Positions 16,820-26,425 of a stretch of 64,000 nt of DNA are shown here, in pieces. The position numbers and the translations under genes were made by a program. The notes below the pieces were generated by a model that was not told where the DNA came from, searched no databases, and saw only the letters and a program-made list of their open reading frames with translations. Every line of letters starts with the position of its first letter. Positions within the stretch are counted from its first letter, which is position 1. Origin of the DNA: Arthrobacter sp. H35-D1 (GTDB taxonomy: Bacteria; Actinomycetota; Actinomycetes; Actinomycetales; Micrococcaceae). The stretch is taken from NCBI RefSeq assembly GCF_030063185.1, contig NZ_JASISP010000001.1, positions 310,001-374,000 of the forward strand. Direction: 5' to 3'.

Positions 16820-17692
16820 TCACCGGGCCACGCTGTCCCTCCACGAGTGGGACGGCTCGTAGCCGATGACCCTGCGTGCCGCATCGATCGACAGCAGCGT
16901 CTCGTGCCCGCGCACGGTCCTGCGCAGCTCCAGTTCCGGGAAATGCTTCGCCAGCAGCTCCGGCGACGGCGTGTCCATGATGGTGTCTGCGGCCGCGATG
17001 ATCAGGTTCTCACTGCCCGTGCTGAGCGCCTCCACGGCGTTTCGGCACGCCGCGCCGACGTCGCGGGAATCAACGTAGCCCCACAGGTTCCATGCCCGGG
17101 ACATGGGCTCGGCCCAAAATTCGGGCACCTTCGCGTACTCGGCCTCTGTGAAGATGTTGGTCAGCCGCAACCCCACAAACGGGATTCCGCTCCACGCCGC
17201 AAACTGGGCCGCGGCAGCCTCCCCCAACACCTTGGACAACGCGTACGTTGAGGAAGGGTGGGGGAAATGCTCCTCGTCGACCGGCGCATAACGCAAGGTT
17301 CCGCCGTCGGCCGCAAACGGCAGGCCCAGCGTGGTCTCGCTGGACGCCCACACCACGCGGGCCAGCCCCAGCGCCTGCGCTGCCAGAAAAACGTTGTGGT
17401 TCATGGCGGTGTTGCGGTTGAGCGTTTCGGCCGGCGGGAACATGCCCGGCTCCGGGATGTTGGCCATGTGCACCACGGCGTCCGCCCCGGCGAGCGCTTG
17501 CAGTGCCTGCCCGTAGTCGGTCAGGTCCACGCGCATGGTGGGGGTGCCAAGGTCCGAGTTGCGGCCCACGGGCCCGGCAAGGTCGCACGCCAGGACGTCG
17601 TAGCCGTGGGCCAGGAACTCCGCCACCGCCGCCCGCCCCGCCTTGCCGTGGGCTCCGGTGACGGCAACAGTCCTGATACGGGGCTCGGTCAT
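16820..17692 (-). CDS. NAD(P)-dependent epimerase/dehydratase (extended SDR)
   Basis: This is a 290-residue extended short-chain dehydrogenase. The N-terminal nucleotide-binding motif is TGAHGKAGRAAV (GxxGxxG, residues about 13-24). DLTDYGQAL is followed by GADAVVHMANIP. The catalytic pair is in STYALSKVLGE (YxxxK, about residue 147). Related actinobacterial proteins act on sugars or sugar nucleotides, or resemble uronate dehydrogenases, but no specific substrate is visible. The start has a good GAAGGAG site. It converges with panD and is divergent from the AEC transporter. Confidence 0.8.
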   Translation of the reverse strand: MTEPRIRTVAVTGAHGKAGRAAVAEFLAHGYDVLACDLAGPVGRNSDLGTPTMRVDLTDYGQALQALAGADAVVHMANIPEPGMFPPAETLNRNTAMNHNVFLAAQALGLARVVWASSETTLGLPFAADGGTLRYAPVDEEHFPHPSSTYALSKVLGEAAAAQFAAWSGIPFVGLRLTNIFTEAEYAKVPEFWAEPMSRAWNLWGYVDSRDVGAACRNAVEALSTGSENLIIAAADTIMDTPSPELLAKHFPELELRRTVRGHETLLSIDAARRVIGYEPSHSWRDSVAR

Positions 17693-17835
17693 GGTGAGTA
17701 CGCTCCTTCATGGTGGGTCAATGCAATAAGTGAATGCGCAAGCTGAATGCACAGGCGCGGCGCTTTCCCAGCTTAGGCTGGTGGGGTGTCGCCTAAAAAG
17801 AGCCCCTCCCGCCACGGCTTCCTCCGCGTGGTGCC

Positions 17836-18762
17836 ATGCTAGCGGTGCTTGAAGGCTTCAGCGTGGTGTGGCTCATTATTTTGGTGGGCTGGTTTGTCGG
17901 CAGGAAGAACGTGCTGGGCGACAACGCCCCCATGGTGCTCAGCCGGCTCTCCTTCTTTGTGGCCAGCCCCGCCCTATTGCTGGAAACTCTGGCCAAAGCT
18001 GAGCTGCGAACCGTTCTGGCCGAGCCGCTCCTTGTCGCTGCGGTCAGTGCCGTCGTCACCGGCGGCAGCTTCTTCCTGCTGGTGAAATTCGTGCTGAACC
18101 GTTCGCTCAGCGAAGCGGTGTTGTCCGCCATGTCCTCTTCAACAGCCAACGCGGCAAACCTGGGCATTCCCATTGCGGCCTACGTGTTGGGCGATGCGGC
18201 CTTGATTGCCCCCGTGCTGGTTTTTCAATTGGCGTTTTACACCCCCATCTATCTGATGCTCCTTGACAGCCTCACGAGCGGCCACCGCCCCACCCCCGGA
18301 CGCATCCTGCTGCAAATCATGACCAACCCCATGATTTTGGGCACCGCGGTGGGCCTTGTTCTCGCCGCCACGCGGTGGCAGCTGCCCGCGCTCCTGGCCG
18401 AACCCCTGCACCTCATTGCCGGGGCGGCCATCCCGGCCATCCTGATCGCGTTTGGAATGTCGCTGGGCACCAGCAAACCGCTCTCGGGAGCTGACGGACG
18501 GCGCAGCGACATTTTGCTGGCCACGGGATTCAAGCTTGTCCTCCACCCGCTCGTCGCCTTCTTGTTGGGCCACTTTGTTCTCGGCATGGGCGGGGCCGCA
18601 CTGTTCGCCGTCGTCGTTGCCGCCGCCCTGCCCACGGCCCAGAACGTGTTCGTGGCAGCCCAGCGCTACCGGGTGGGTGTCACGGTGGCCAAGGACACCG
18701 TGCTGGCAACAACCGTGCTGGCCATCCCGGCAATGTTCGTTATTGCCTTCCTCCTGGGGTGA
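17836..18762 (+). CDS. AEC-family transporter (auxin efflux carrier-like)
   Basis: This is a 308-residue, 10-helix membrane transporter of the AEC/PIN-like family, whose bacterial members move small carboxylates such as malate. It has the opening GFSVVWLIILVGWFVGRKNVLG and the mid-protein SSSTANAANLGIPIAAYVLG (about 102-121), with the conserved Asn-Gly-Ile crossover. The last block is PTAQNVFVAAQRYRVG with KDTVLATT, typical of the C-terminal crossover. It starts at ATG 17836 without a strong ribosome site. It ends 19 bases before the HerA-like gene, so co-transcription is possible. Confidence 0.85.
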   Translation: MLAVLEGFSVVWLIILVGWFVGRKNVLGDNAPMVLSRLSFFVASPALLLETLAKAELRTVLAEPLLVAAVSAVVTGGSFFLLVKFVLNRSLSEAVLSAMSSSTANAANLGIPIAAYVLGDAALIAPVLVFQLAFYTPIYLMLLDSLTSGHRPTPGRILLQIMTNPMILGTAVGLVLAATRWQLPALLAEPLHLIAGAAIPAILIAFGMSLGTSKPLSGADGRRSDILLATGFKLVLHPLVAFLLGHFVLGMGGAALFAVVVAAALPTAQNVFVAAQRYRVGVTVAKDTVLATTVLAIPAMFVIAFLLG

Positions 18763-18781
18763 CGCGCGGTACGCTGTTGCC

Positions 18782-20365
18782 ATGGCTACCAAGACCCCCG
18801 CAGAGTTGATCGCAGAGTTTCAGGCCGGCTACACATTCAGCGGCTCCACCATTGCACTCGGTGCGGCCATGGTGGAGGGGGAAATCCGCCCCGAAGCCCA
18901 AGTCGCCCTGCCCTTGGCCATGATGAACCGGCACGGACTCGTGGCCGGTGCCACCGGCACGGGCAAAACCGTCACGCTGCACATGCTCGCCGAACAGCTC
19001 TCCACCGCCGGCGTGCCCGTGTTCATGGCCGACATCAAGGGCGACCTCACCGGCCTGGCCACCGCGGCAACCGGCAGCGAGAAGCTCACGGCCCGCACCG
19101 AGGCGCTGGGCCAGCAATGGGAGTCAAAGGCGTTCCCCGTCGAGTTCCTGGCGCTGGGCGGCAACGGCAACGGCATCCCCGTCAGGGCCACCATCACCTC
19201 CTTCGGCCCGATCCTGTTGGCCCGCGTGCTGGACTTGAACGAGACGCAGGAATCCAGCCTGCAATTGGTGTTCCACTATGCCGACACCAAGGGCCTGGAA
19301 CTGTATGACCTGTTGGACCTGCGCGCCGTCATCCAATTCCTCATTTCAGACGAGGGCAAGGAGGACCTCAAGGAGCTGGGCGGACTGTCCAAGGCCACCG
19401 CCGGCGTCATTTTACGCAGCCTGATCACCCTCGACGCCCAAGGCATGAGCGATTTCTTTGGCATGCCGGAATTCGACACGGCAGAGCTGCTGCGCACGGC
19501 CCCCGACGGCCGCGGCGTCATCTCCTGCCTGGAACTGCCCAGCATCCAGGACAAGCCGCTGCTGTTTTCCACCTTCCTCATGTGGATGCTCGCCGACCTG
19601 TTCAGGGAACTGCCCGAGGTGGGCGACGCCGACAAGCCAAAACTGGTGTTCTTCTTTGACGAGGCCCACCTGCTGTTCAACGGTGCCAGCAAGGCCTTCC
19701 TGAACGCCATCACCGCGACCGTGCGGCTCATCCGTTCCAAGGGCGTGGGGATTTTCTTTGTCACCCAGACCCCCAAGGACGTGCCCTCCGATGTCCTGGC
19801 ACAGCTGGCCAACCGCGTCCAGCACGCCCTGCGCGCCTTCACCCCTGAGGATGCCAAGGCACTCAAGGCCACCGTTTCAACCTTCCCTCTCAACGACTAC
19901 GACTTGGCCGAGGTGCTCACAAGCGCCGGCATCGGCGAGGCCGTTGTCACCGTCATGAACGAAAACGGCGCCCCGACGCCCGTGGTCCTGACACGCATGC
20001 GCGCCCCAGGCTCGATCATGGGGCCCAGCACGGAAGACGCCGTGAAGGCGGTCATTGCGGCGTCCGCCCTGCTGCCCACCTATGGCACCGCCGTGGACCC
20101 CGTCTCCGCGTACGAAAAGTTGCAAGCCCCTGCCGCGCCTGCCCCGAGCACCGGTCCGGCGGCCAGTTCTCCGCTGCCCCCTCCCCCGCCGGCGGATTTA
20201 CCCGGCTCCGCGGTCGACGGCGGCATGGCCACCGCGGTCCTCGGCGCCTTGGGCGGGGCGCTGGGCGGCGGACTGAAAAGCATGGTCCGGTCCATGGGCA
20301 GCTCGCTGGGCCGGAACCTCATGCGGGACATGTTTGGCACTGCCCCGCGAAAACGCCGCCGCTAG
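18782..20365 (+). CDS. HerA-like ATPase, DUF853 family
   Basis: This is a 527-residue FtsK/HerA-type P-loop ATPase of the DUF853 group (helicase HerA-like C-terminal). Walker A is GATGTGKT (residues 56-63) and Walker B is LVFFFDEAHL (about 289-298). The sensor segment GIFFVTQTPKDVPSDVL follows. After about residue 440 the tail is Pro/Ala-rich, then Gly-rich, and ends basic (RKRRR). Family members are widespread and of unknown biochemical role; archaeal HerA works with NurA in end resection, but no nuclease is adjacent here. The open frame runs upstream into the AEC gene; the ATG at 18782 fits the family. Confidence 0.85.
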   Translation: MATKTPAELIAEFQAGYTFSGSTIALGAAMVEGEIRPEAQVALPLAMMNRHGLVAGATGTGKTVTLHMLAEQLSTAGVPVFMADIKGDLTGLATAATGSEKLTARTEALGQQWESKAFPVEFLALGGNGNGIPVRATITSFGPILLARVLDLNETQESSLQLVFHYADTKGLELYDLLDLRAVIQFLISDEGKEDLKELGGLSKATAGVILRSLITLDAQGMSDFFGMPEFDTAELLRTAPDGRGVISCLELPSIQDKPLLFSTFLMWMLADLFRELPEVGDADKPKLVFFFDEAHLLFNGASKAFLNAITATVRLIRSKGVGIFFVTQTPKDVPSDVLAQLANRVQHALRAFTPEDAKALKATVSTFPLNDYDLAEVLTSAGIGEAVVTVMNENGAPTPVVLTRMRAPGSIMGPSTEDAVKAVIAASALLPTYGTAVDPVSAYEKLQAPAAPAPSTGPAASSPLPPPPPADLPGSAVDGGMATAVLGALGGALGGGLKSMVRSMGSSLGRNLMRDMFGTAPRKRRR

Positions 20366-20455
20366 CCCTGTCAGCACGAGCATGCCGAGAATGCGGATCT
20401 TGCAAGTCCTGCGGAGGAGACCCTGATTCAATCCCCTGCGCCCGTTGACGGTACA

Positions 20456-21451
20456 GTGGACGGCGTGAAGAATGGGACCCCGCTGAGTAAAATTGCCACC
20501 ACGTGGCTGCTGGTCCTGATGCTTGCCTTGGCAGCTTCCATCGTGACCATTGCCATCGTCAACACCACGAGTTTTGGTCCGGAGAGAACGGTCGCGACCT
20601 ACATGGCCGCGCTCAAGGACGGCAACGGCGCCAAGGCCATGGGCCTGCTGAACGCCAAGGTTCCCGGCGCCAACGCCGCGGCCCTTGACGGGGAGTCGCT
20701 GGCACAGTCCCAAAAAGCGCTGAAGAACCTCAGCATCGCCGACGCCGTTGCGGTCCCGGACGGCAAGGAAAGCGTGGACGTCAGCTACACCGTTGGCGAA
20801 ACGGCGTTCAGCAGCCAATTCATCTTGGAAAAGGGTCCAAAGCACTGGATCTTCTTTGACAGCTGGGAGATGGTGCCCACCACGCTGCCCGTCATCGATG
20901 TCTCCGTTGTCAATGCCAATCAAGCAAGCATCAACGGCGCAAATGCCAACATGCCCGCCGGCAAGAATTCCTTTGCCGTTTTTTACCCCGGGAACTATGA
21001 ATTCGAATACCGTTCGGATCTGTTTGCCGCTCCTCCCGTCTCCCGGACCGTGGAAGGCCCGGGACAGTCCGCACCGGCGGTGGCACTGGCGACGGGGCCC
21101 ACCAGCGACCTCCTGTCCCAAGTGGACGGGACCATTCGAAAATACTTGGATGCCTGCGCCAAGCAGGCGGTCCTGCTGCCCACCGGATGCCCCATGAGCG
21201 CCGAGACCGGCAACCGGGTGCTCTCACCCGTGGCTTGGTCCATTGCGGAGTACCCTGCCATCACCATCTCCCCTTATGGAGGGACCTGGATCATGGCACC
21301 ACTGACCGTCAAGGCTCAGGTTTCCTACAAGGAACAGGACCTCTTCACAGGGCTTGTCTCGGAATTCAAGAAGGCCAACACCTTCGACTTCTCAGCGAAG
21401 CTGTCCGTCGACGGAACCACAGTTGGCGTGACCCCCGTGGTGGACTACTAG
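20456..21451 (+). CDS. Membrane-anchored hypothetical protein, probably extracytoplasmic
   Basis: I do not recognise this 331-residue protein. It has one N-terminal transmembrane helix (TWLLVLMLALAASIVTIAIV, about 16-35) and no further hydrophobic segment, so the remainder should face the outside of the cell. Residues 40-140 resemble repeat units of DUF4878/NTF2-like lumenal domains (RTVATYMAALKDGNGAKAMGLL). A second domain starts near 155, and two cysteines (about 230 and 241) might form a disulfide. The start is a GTG at 20456, with another GTG three codons on. It converges with the NHL gene, six bases apart. Confidence 0.6.
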   Translation: MDGVKNGTPLSKIATTWLLVLMLALAASIVTIAIVNTTSFGPERTVATYMAALKDGNGAKAMGLLNAKVPGANAAALDGESLAQSQKALKNLSIADAVAVPDGKESVDVSYTVGETAFSSQFILEKGPKHWIFFDSWEMVPTTLPVIDVSVVNANQASINGANANMPAGKNSFAVFYPGNYEFEYRSDLFAAPPVSRTVEGPGQSAPAVALATGPTSDLLSQVDGTIRKYLDACAKQAVLLPTGCPMSAETGNRVLSPVAWSIAEYPAITISPYGGTWIMAPLTVKAQVSYKEQDLFTGLVSEFKKANTFDFSAKLSVDGTTVGVTPVVDY

Positions 21452-21457
21452 CCTCGG

Positions 21458-23383
21458 CTACAGGCCGCGCAGGTCCAGCGCAAGCTCGGAGGCGCCGTCG
21501 GCCTGCAGGAGCACGGGGATGCCCCAGTCCTGCTGGTACAGGTGGCACGCTGCATGGTCCGGGATCTCCCCATTGGCATCCTCGGGACCGTCGCAGGCCG
21601 CCGCCCGGGCAGTGAAGTGCAGCACGCCGTCGGGCACGTCGGCATTCAACACCAGCGTCCGTGACAGCCCCACCGAGGTTCCCTCGCCGCTGAGCAGCAG
21701 CTCCGGCGGGGTCGAGGAGACCTTCAGCTGGGTGGGATCCCCCCACCTGTCATCGAGCTTTTGCCCGGTGGGAGCCGAGAAGCGCACGGTCAGTGCCAGC
21801 TCTCCCGGGGCAACTGGGGTCTTCGGGCGATGGGTCTGCGCCGCGCCCTCATCAACCTGCAGCGCATTCTTGGGCAGCGGCAGGCGGATGAGTTGGTGCT
21901 TGTTCGCCTCAACCACAATGAGCAGCGGCACGTCACCGCTTCCATCCAACAGCACATCGCTGGGCTCGGCCAAGCCGCGAGCCAGCGTGCTGACGGTTTT
22001 CGTGGCCGGATCGTAGCGGCGCACTGCCCCGTTGTAGGTGTCGGCCACGGCCACGGATCCGTCCGGCAGCACTGCGACGCCGAGCGGGTGCTGCAGCCTG
22101 GCCTGGGCAGCTTCGCCGTCGCGGAAGCCAAAGTCAAAGAGGCCCTCGCCAATGATGGTTTCCACGGCCACGGCCCCGTCGTCGGCAAACGTCAGCACGC
22201 GCAGGGCCGAAGTTTCCGAGTCCGCCACCCAAATGCTGCCCTTGGCGTCCTCGGTAATGCCCGAGGGCTGGGCGAACCACGCCTGCTCGGCCGGCCCGTC
22301 AAGCAGTCCTTCCAAGCCGTTGCCGGCCACGATGGCGACAGCGCCACTGGCGGGGTCGAAGCTGAAGATCTGGTGGGTTCCCGCCATGGCAATGACAATG
22401 GCGTTCAAGGTGGAGGAATAGGCCACGTCCCACGGCGAGGACAAGGCAACGTCAAGGGGCGCGGTGCCGAGGTTCGCCTCGGTAGTGCTGGAGCCGTCGT
22501 CGCTGACCCGGGCGGGACCGGCATCCAGCAGGCGCTGCACGCCGTTGCCGGCCACCGTGCGCACTTCGCCGGTGGCCAGCGTGATGCCGCGCAGGCGGTG
22601 GTTGACCGAGTCGGCCACGACGACGTCGTACCCGACTGCCGCGGCCAGCGCCCCCGGGAGCAGGGCCAGTCCCTGCGGCTCGTTGAACTGTGCCGTGGCG
22701 GCGGAGCCGTCGGCGTGGCCCTTGGCGCCGGAGCCGATGGTGCGGACCACCGCGGTCAGGTCCGGGCCGGTCTCGACGAGACGGTGGTGGCCGGTGTCGG
22801 AAACCAGGAAGTTTCCGTCCTCCAGCGCCAACACCTTTCCGGGGAAGCGCAGGTCGCGGGAGACAGGCTCGGGGGCAACATAGGGACCGTCGCCGCGGTG
22901 CAGCGTGCCCTTGGCCTCGTGCTCGGCAACAAGCTCGGGAATGAACGATTCCAGGCCGGCAGCGTGCCCTTCGCCTGAAAGGTGCGCCACAATGTAACCC
23001 TCGGGGTCCACCACGACAAGGGTGGGCCAGGCGCGGGCCGAGTACGCCTGCCACGTCACAAGCTCCGGGTCGTCCAAGACGGGGTGGTGGATGTCGTAGC
23101 GCTCCACGGCTGCGGCCAAGGCGACCGGGTCGGCTTCATGCTCAAACTTCGGCGAGTGCACGCCCACCGTGACAAGGACGTCCTTGTACTTCTCCTCGAG
23201 GGGGCGCAGCTCATCAATGACGTGCAGGCAGTTGATGCAGCAAAACGTCCAAAAATCCAGGATCACGATCTTGCCGCGCAGCATTTCAAGGTTCAGTTCG
23301 GCGCCACCGGTGTTCAACCAGCCGCGGCCCACAAGTTCCGATGCCCTGACGCGGACAGTGCTGGCTTTCGTTGCGGAATCCAC
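21458..23383 (-). CDS. Thioredoxin-like protein with NHL-repeat beta-propeller (NHLRC2-like)
   Basis: The 641-residue protein joins an N-terminal thioredoxin/TlpA-like domain (about 15-160; FWTFCCINCLHVID with CxxC at 49-52) to a six-bladed NHL propeller (about 170-480; repeats such as NEPQGLALLPG and QHPLGVAVLPDGSVAVADTY). A C-terminal beta domain follows. This architecture is that of NHLRC2. No signal peptide is seen, so it is probably cytoplasmic. The GTG start overlaps the stop of the CopD-CtaG gene (TAGTG), so the two are coupled, suggesting a link to copper or cytochrome oxidase assembly. That link is inferred. Confidence 0.85.
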   Translation of the reverse strand: MDSATKASTVRVRASELVGRGWLNTGGAELNLEMLRGKIVILDFWTFCCINCLHVIDELRPLEEKYKDVLVTVGVHSPKFEHEADPVALAAAVERYDIHHPVLDDPELVTWQAYSARAWPTLVVVDPEGYIVAHLSGEGHAAGLESFIPELVAEHEAKGTLHRGDGPYVAPEPVSRDLRFPGKVLALEDGNFLVSDTGHHRLVETGPDLTAVVRTIGSGAKGHADGSAATAQFNEPQGLALLPGALAAAVGYDVVVADSVNHRLRGITLATGEVRTVAGNGVQRLLDAGPARVSDDGSSTTEANLGTAPLDVALSSPWDVAYSSTLNAIVIAMAGTHQIFSFDPASGAVAIVAGNGLEGLLDGPAEQAWFAQPSGITEDAKGSIWVADSETSALRVLTFADDGAVAVETIIGEGLFDFGFRDGEAAQARLQHPLGVAVLPDGSVAVADTYNGAVRRYDPATKTVSTLARGLAEPSDVLLDGSGDVPLLIVVEANKHQLIRLPLPKNALQVDEGAAQTHRPKTPVAPGELALTVRFSAPTGQKLDDRWGDPTQLKVSSTPPELLLSGEGTSVGLSRTLVLNADVPDGVLHFTARAAACDGPEDANGEIPDHAACHLYQQDWGIPVLLQADGASELALDLRGL

Positions 23384-25686
23384 TAGTGCTTTTCTCCTTG
23401 CGTGCCGGCCGGGAATCCCGGTGCACTGTTTTCGAGGGCGTTTTCGGTGGTGCTTTCGGTGCTGCTGCCGGTGCTGTAGTCGCCTGCGGGGTGATCCGGG
23501 CGATGGTGAAGGTGCGGCAAGTTGGGCCCGCGGCTCGATTCGGTCATGGTCGCGTCGCGCGCCGCCAATTGGGCAAACATGTCATTGTAAGCACCCAGCT
23601 CGGCGTCCTTATTCCTGTCCGCGGCCCTGTCGCTGCGCTTCGTTTCCCGCGCGTCGGACTTGGACCACATATAAGCGACGCCCATGGCGATGGCCAGCGT
23701 GGGTATTTCCCCGATGCCCCAGGCAATGCCGCCGGCGGTCTGCTGGTCGAGCAGCGCCCCGTCGCCCCATGGTCTCCCCATGTTGCCAAAGTATTCCCCG
23801 GAGAGGAGTCCTGTGGCCATCATGAGCGAAACGCCAAAGAAGGCGTGGAAGGCCATGGTCGCCAACAGCAGCAGCAGGCGCAGCGGGTAGGGTGCGCGGG
23901 TGGGGAGCGGGTCGGCGCCGATCATGCTTTGGATGAAGATGTAGCCGGCAAGGGTGAAGTGGATGATCATCAGCTCGTGCCCCACATGGTAAACCATGGC
24001 GAACTTGAAGGCCGGGGAGTAGTAGAAAAGGATCAGGCTGCCGGAGAAGTTCGCGGCGGCAAAGAGCGGGTGCGTAACCACTTTGGAGTACTTCGAGTGC
24101 ACCAGAACCAGGATCCACTCGCGGATGCCGCGGGAGCCGTCCCTGCGCGGCGTGAGAGCCTGCAACGCCAGCGAGACGGGGGAGCCAAGCGCCAGGAACA
24201 GCGGGGCAATGGCCATCAAGGCCATGTGCTCCACCATGTGGGCGCTGAACAGCACCGCACCATAGACGGCAGGGCCGCCGGAAGTGATGTAGACCATGGA
24301 CAGCAGACCGATGAACCAGGAAACACTGCGCAGCACGGGCCATTTGTCGCCACGCTTGTGCAGCTTCCACAATCCAGCGATGTAGGCCGCGCCGGCGAGG
24401 ACCGCAAACGCCACCCACAGCCAGTCCATGCGCCATTCGCTGAACCAGCGCCCAAATTCCAGCTCCGGCGGCAGCGGGTAACCGGTGAGAATCTGGGCCG
24501 GGGACAGAGCGTCCTGGGCCAGTTCAAGCGACTGCGGAGGTGCAGAGCGGCTCAGGCCCACCGCTATGCCGCTGACAATGCCCATGATCAAAAGCTCAAC
24601 AAAGATCAGCTGCCACAAAAGGCTGCGGGTATTTCTCGTACCCTGGTGTTTTTCCCCGCCCGACAACCGTGGAATGATCCACTCGCGGTGCATGTACCCA
24701 ATAACGCCCAGCACGATCGTGGCAGCGCTCTTCGCGAGGATGAGTTGCCCGTAAGAAGAGTAGAAAAGGTCATGCCAGTTCGTGATGCGAATAGCCGCAT
24801 TGATGACACCCGAGGCCGCAACGACGGCAAAGGCAAAAATGGCCAGGGCGGAAAAGCGTTTAAGCACTTGGGCGGTGATGCCGCCCAAGACACCGGAAAC
24901 CACCACGAGAACAATAATGCCGCCCACCCACAGGGACGCGCCGGTGATGTGCAGGAACAGTGAATTGACGGCACCGATGTGGTCGGCGCTGGAGGCGGAG
25001 TGGCCAATAAGGGCCTGCGGAACAAAGGAAATCAACGCCAGGACCAGCGGTACAGCCAGACCGCTGACGTTGCGCAGGCCGATCACCAAGGTGGTGACGA
25101 CGGCGGCGATGATGATGACCATCAGCCAGGCCTGCCCGACGGCGAGCTCTGTCATAAAGAACACCAACATGTTGGTGTACTCGGAGCTGCCGGCCAGCGC
25201 CAAGCCGGAAATGTTGGAGTACGTCAGGACCAGGACGGCGATCGCCGAGAGTGTCCATACCCCGCCGGCCACCATGGCCAGTGTCATGGCCCGGGCAAAG
25301 GCTGGATGCTCCGGAACGTTGTGTCGCTTCGCGGAATCCACTTTCGCTTTGCCGGTGTGGGGCCGATGCGCCTTCAGGTCCTTGGGCAGGATGACGACGG
25401 CAAACAGCAAAGCACCTATCACTGCGGACAGGGCCAAGTTGTGAATGGTGGTGGCCAGCGGCAGCCCCCACCGAGTGAAAGCCCCCGGATCGGCCAGCTG
25501 CTCCACGGCTGTGGCGCCTGTGTATACAAGGGAAATCACGACGGCGGCCATGGCAGCCACCAGCCCAAGCCACCACCACCGGCTGCGAATCCCGTCGGCA
25601 AAAGTGCCTCCGCGCGGCATGCGCGCAGCTCGGAGCGGGGTTGCGGGGGAAGTATTTACGGGGGGCACCCCTCCATTGTCCTGCAC
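23383..25686 (-). CDS. CopD-CtaG fusion, copper transport/cytochrome c oxidase assembly
   Basis: This is a 767-residue polytopic membrane protein. The first half (about 40-360) is CopD-like, with eight helices and a GASLWVGGIIVLVV block. The second half (about 390-650) matches the caa3_CtaG domain, with FSAHMVEHMALMAIAPLFLALGSP, HELMIIHFTLAGYIF and conserved His residues that probably bind copper. The final 110 residues are hydrophilic and poorly conserved. The protein should deliver copper to the CuB site of cytochrome oxidase. It starts at a GTG with no close upstream gene, and its stop overlaps the start of the thioredoxin-NHL gene. Confidence 0.87.
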   Translation of the reverse strand: MQDNGGVPPVNTSPATPLRAARMPRGGTFADGIRSRWWWLGLVAAMAAVVISLVYTGATAVEQLADPGAFTRWGLPLATTIHNLALSAVIGALLFAVVILPKDLKAHRPHTGKAKVDSAKRHNVPEHPAFARAMTLAMVAGGVWTLSAIAVLVLTYSNISGLALAGSSEYTNMLVFFMTELAVGQAWLMVIIIAAVVTTLVIGLRNVSGLAVPLVLALISFVPQALIGHSASSADHIGAVNSLFLHITGASLWVGGIIVLVVVSGVLGGITAQVLKRFSALAIFAFAVVAASGVINAAIRITNWHDLFYSSYGQLILAKSAATIVLGVIGYMHREWIIPRLSGGEKHQGTRNTRSLLWQLIFVELLIMGIVSGIAVGLSRSAPPQSLELAQDALSPAQILTGYPLPPELEFGRWFSEWRMDWLWVAFAVLAGAAYIAGLWKLHKRGDKWPVLRSVSWFIGLLSMVYITSGGPAVYGAVLFSAHMVEHMALMAIAPLFLALGSPVSLALQALTPRRDGSRGIREWILVLVHSKYSKVVTHPLFAAANFSGSLILFYYSPAFKFAMVYHVGHELMIIHFTLAGYIFIQSMIGADPLPTRAPYPLRLLLLLATMAFHAFFGVSLMMATGLLSGEYFGNMGRPWGDGALLDQQTAGGIAWGIGEIPTLAIAMGVAYMWSKSDARETKRSDRAADRNKDAELGAYNDMFAQLAARDATMTESSRGPNLPHLHHRPDHPAGDYSTGSSTESTTENALENSAPGFPAGTQGEKH

Positions 25687-25824
25687 TCGGTGAGATTAGC
25701 GCGAATCAGGGAGCTCTCAGGAAACTGTCCCGACGGCCAATGGCCGTCCAGCGTCCTTGCCGGGAGCCCGCGGAACGCCCCCGGTACCAGCGGGACGCGT
25801 TAAGCGGCAACCCCTTAAATGCGT

Positions 25825-25854
25825 GAAGACGGCCAGCTGCTGCCGGCCGTCTTC
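25825..25854 (-). terminator. Hairpin downstream of the HU gene
   Basis: The 10-bp arms GAAGACGGCC and GGCCGTCTTC enclose a 10-base loop, 20 bases beyond the HU stop on the minus strand. It is followed there by the weak T-containing stretch ACGCATTTAA. This is a likely intrinsic terminator for HU. Confidence 0.6.
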
Positions 25855-25873
25855 ATCTTGTGCACAGAAGTAG

Positions 25874-26155
25874 TTACTTCTTGACAGCAGCCTTCAGCTT
25901 GGAGCCGGCGGAGAGCTTGACGCTGTGTCCTGCTGCGATCTCAATGGTCTCGCCGGTCTGCGGGTTGCGGCCGGTGCGTGCTGCACGGTCGGTGCGCTCA
26001 ACGGAGAGCCAGCCCGGGATGGTGATCTTTTCGCCGGCTGCAACGGAGCTCTCGAAGACGGAGAAGAGTGCATCCAAAACGCCGTTTACTGCCGTCTGGC
26101 TGGTCTCAGCCTTTGCGGCAACTTCTGCAACCAGTTCGCTACGATTCTTAGCCAT
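25874..26155 (-). CDS. hup: HU family DNA-binding protein
   Basis: This is a 93-residue histone-like nucleoid protein that bends and compacts DNA as a dimer. It begins MAKNRSELVAEVAAKAETSQ and has the family pattern ending in GRNPQTGETIEIAAGHSVKL, the tip of the DNA-wrapping beta arm. It lacks the long Lys/Ala-rich tail of mycobacterial HupB. I place the start at the ATG at 26155, behind AGGAGGA; an upstream GTG/ATG frame adds seven unlikely residues. A TTGACA (-35 candidate) lies at 26202-26207 on the same strand. It is a single gene with its own terminator. Confidence 0.95.
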   Translation of the reverse strand: MAKNRSELVAEVAAKAETSQTAVNGVLDALFSVFESSVAAGEKITIPGWLSVERTDRAARTGRNPQTGETIEIAAGHSVKLSAGSKLKAAVKK

Positions 26156-26376
26156 GTTTGTCCTCCTGGACGTCAAGTATTTCCAATTCCACGCGGTTGC
26201 GTGTCAACCACTGCTAGCGAACTTACCAGTTATTCCGCGAGATTCCGGCAAATTTCAGGCTTTTCGGATGATTTTCGCGGCAAATTCCCTTGGATTCCAG
26301 GGATATTTCGCTCACAGCCAACAACTTTCACTCCGGCAACAGGCGCCAAAGTCGCCGCGGGAGCGGCAAACGGGCA

Positions 26377-26416
26377 GCAAATAGGGCGGCAACCCGAAGG
26401 TCGCCGCCCTATTTGC
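26377..26416 (-). terminator. Terminator of the rpmB-rpmG-rpsN operon
   Basis: Perfect 14-bp arms (GCAAATAGGGCGGC and its complement at 26403-26416) enclose a 12-base loop immediately after the rpsN stop. The stem is strong and well placed. There is no long T-tract. Confidence 0.65.
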
Positions 26417-26425
26417 AACTGGAAT

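Noticed and set aside
20456-21451. Possible beta-lactamase-inducing or Mce-like exported protein
   Set aside because: The single helix and NTF2-like segment are suggestive, but no signature supports a named family, so it stays hypothetical.
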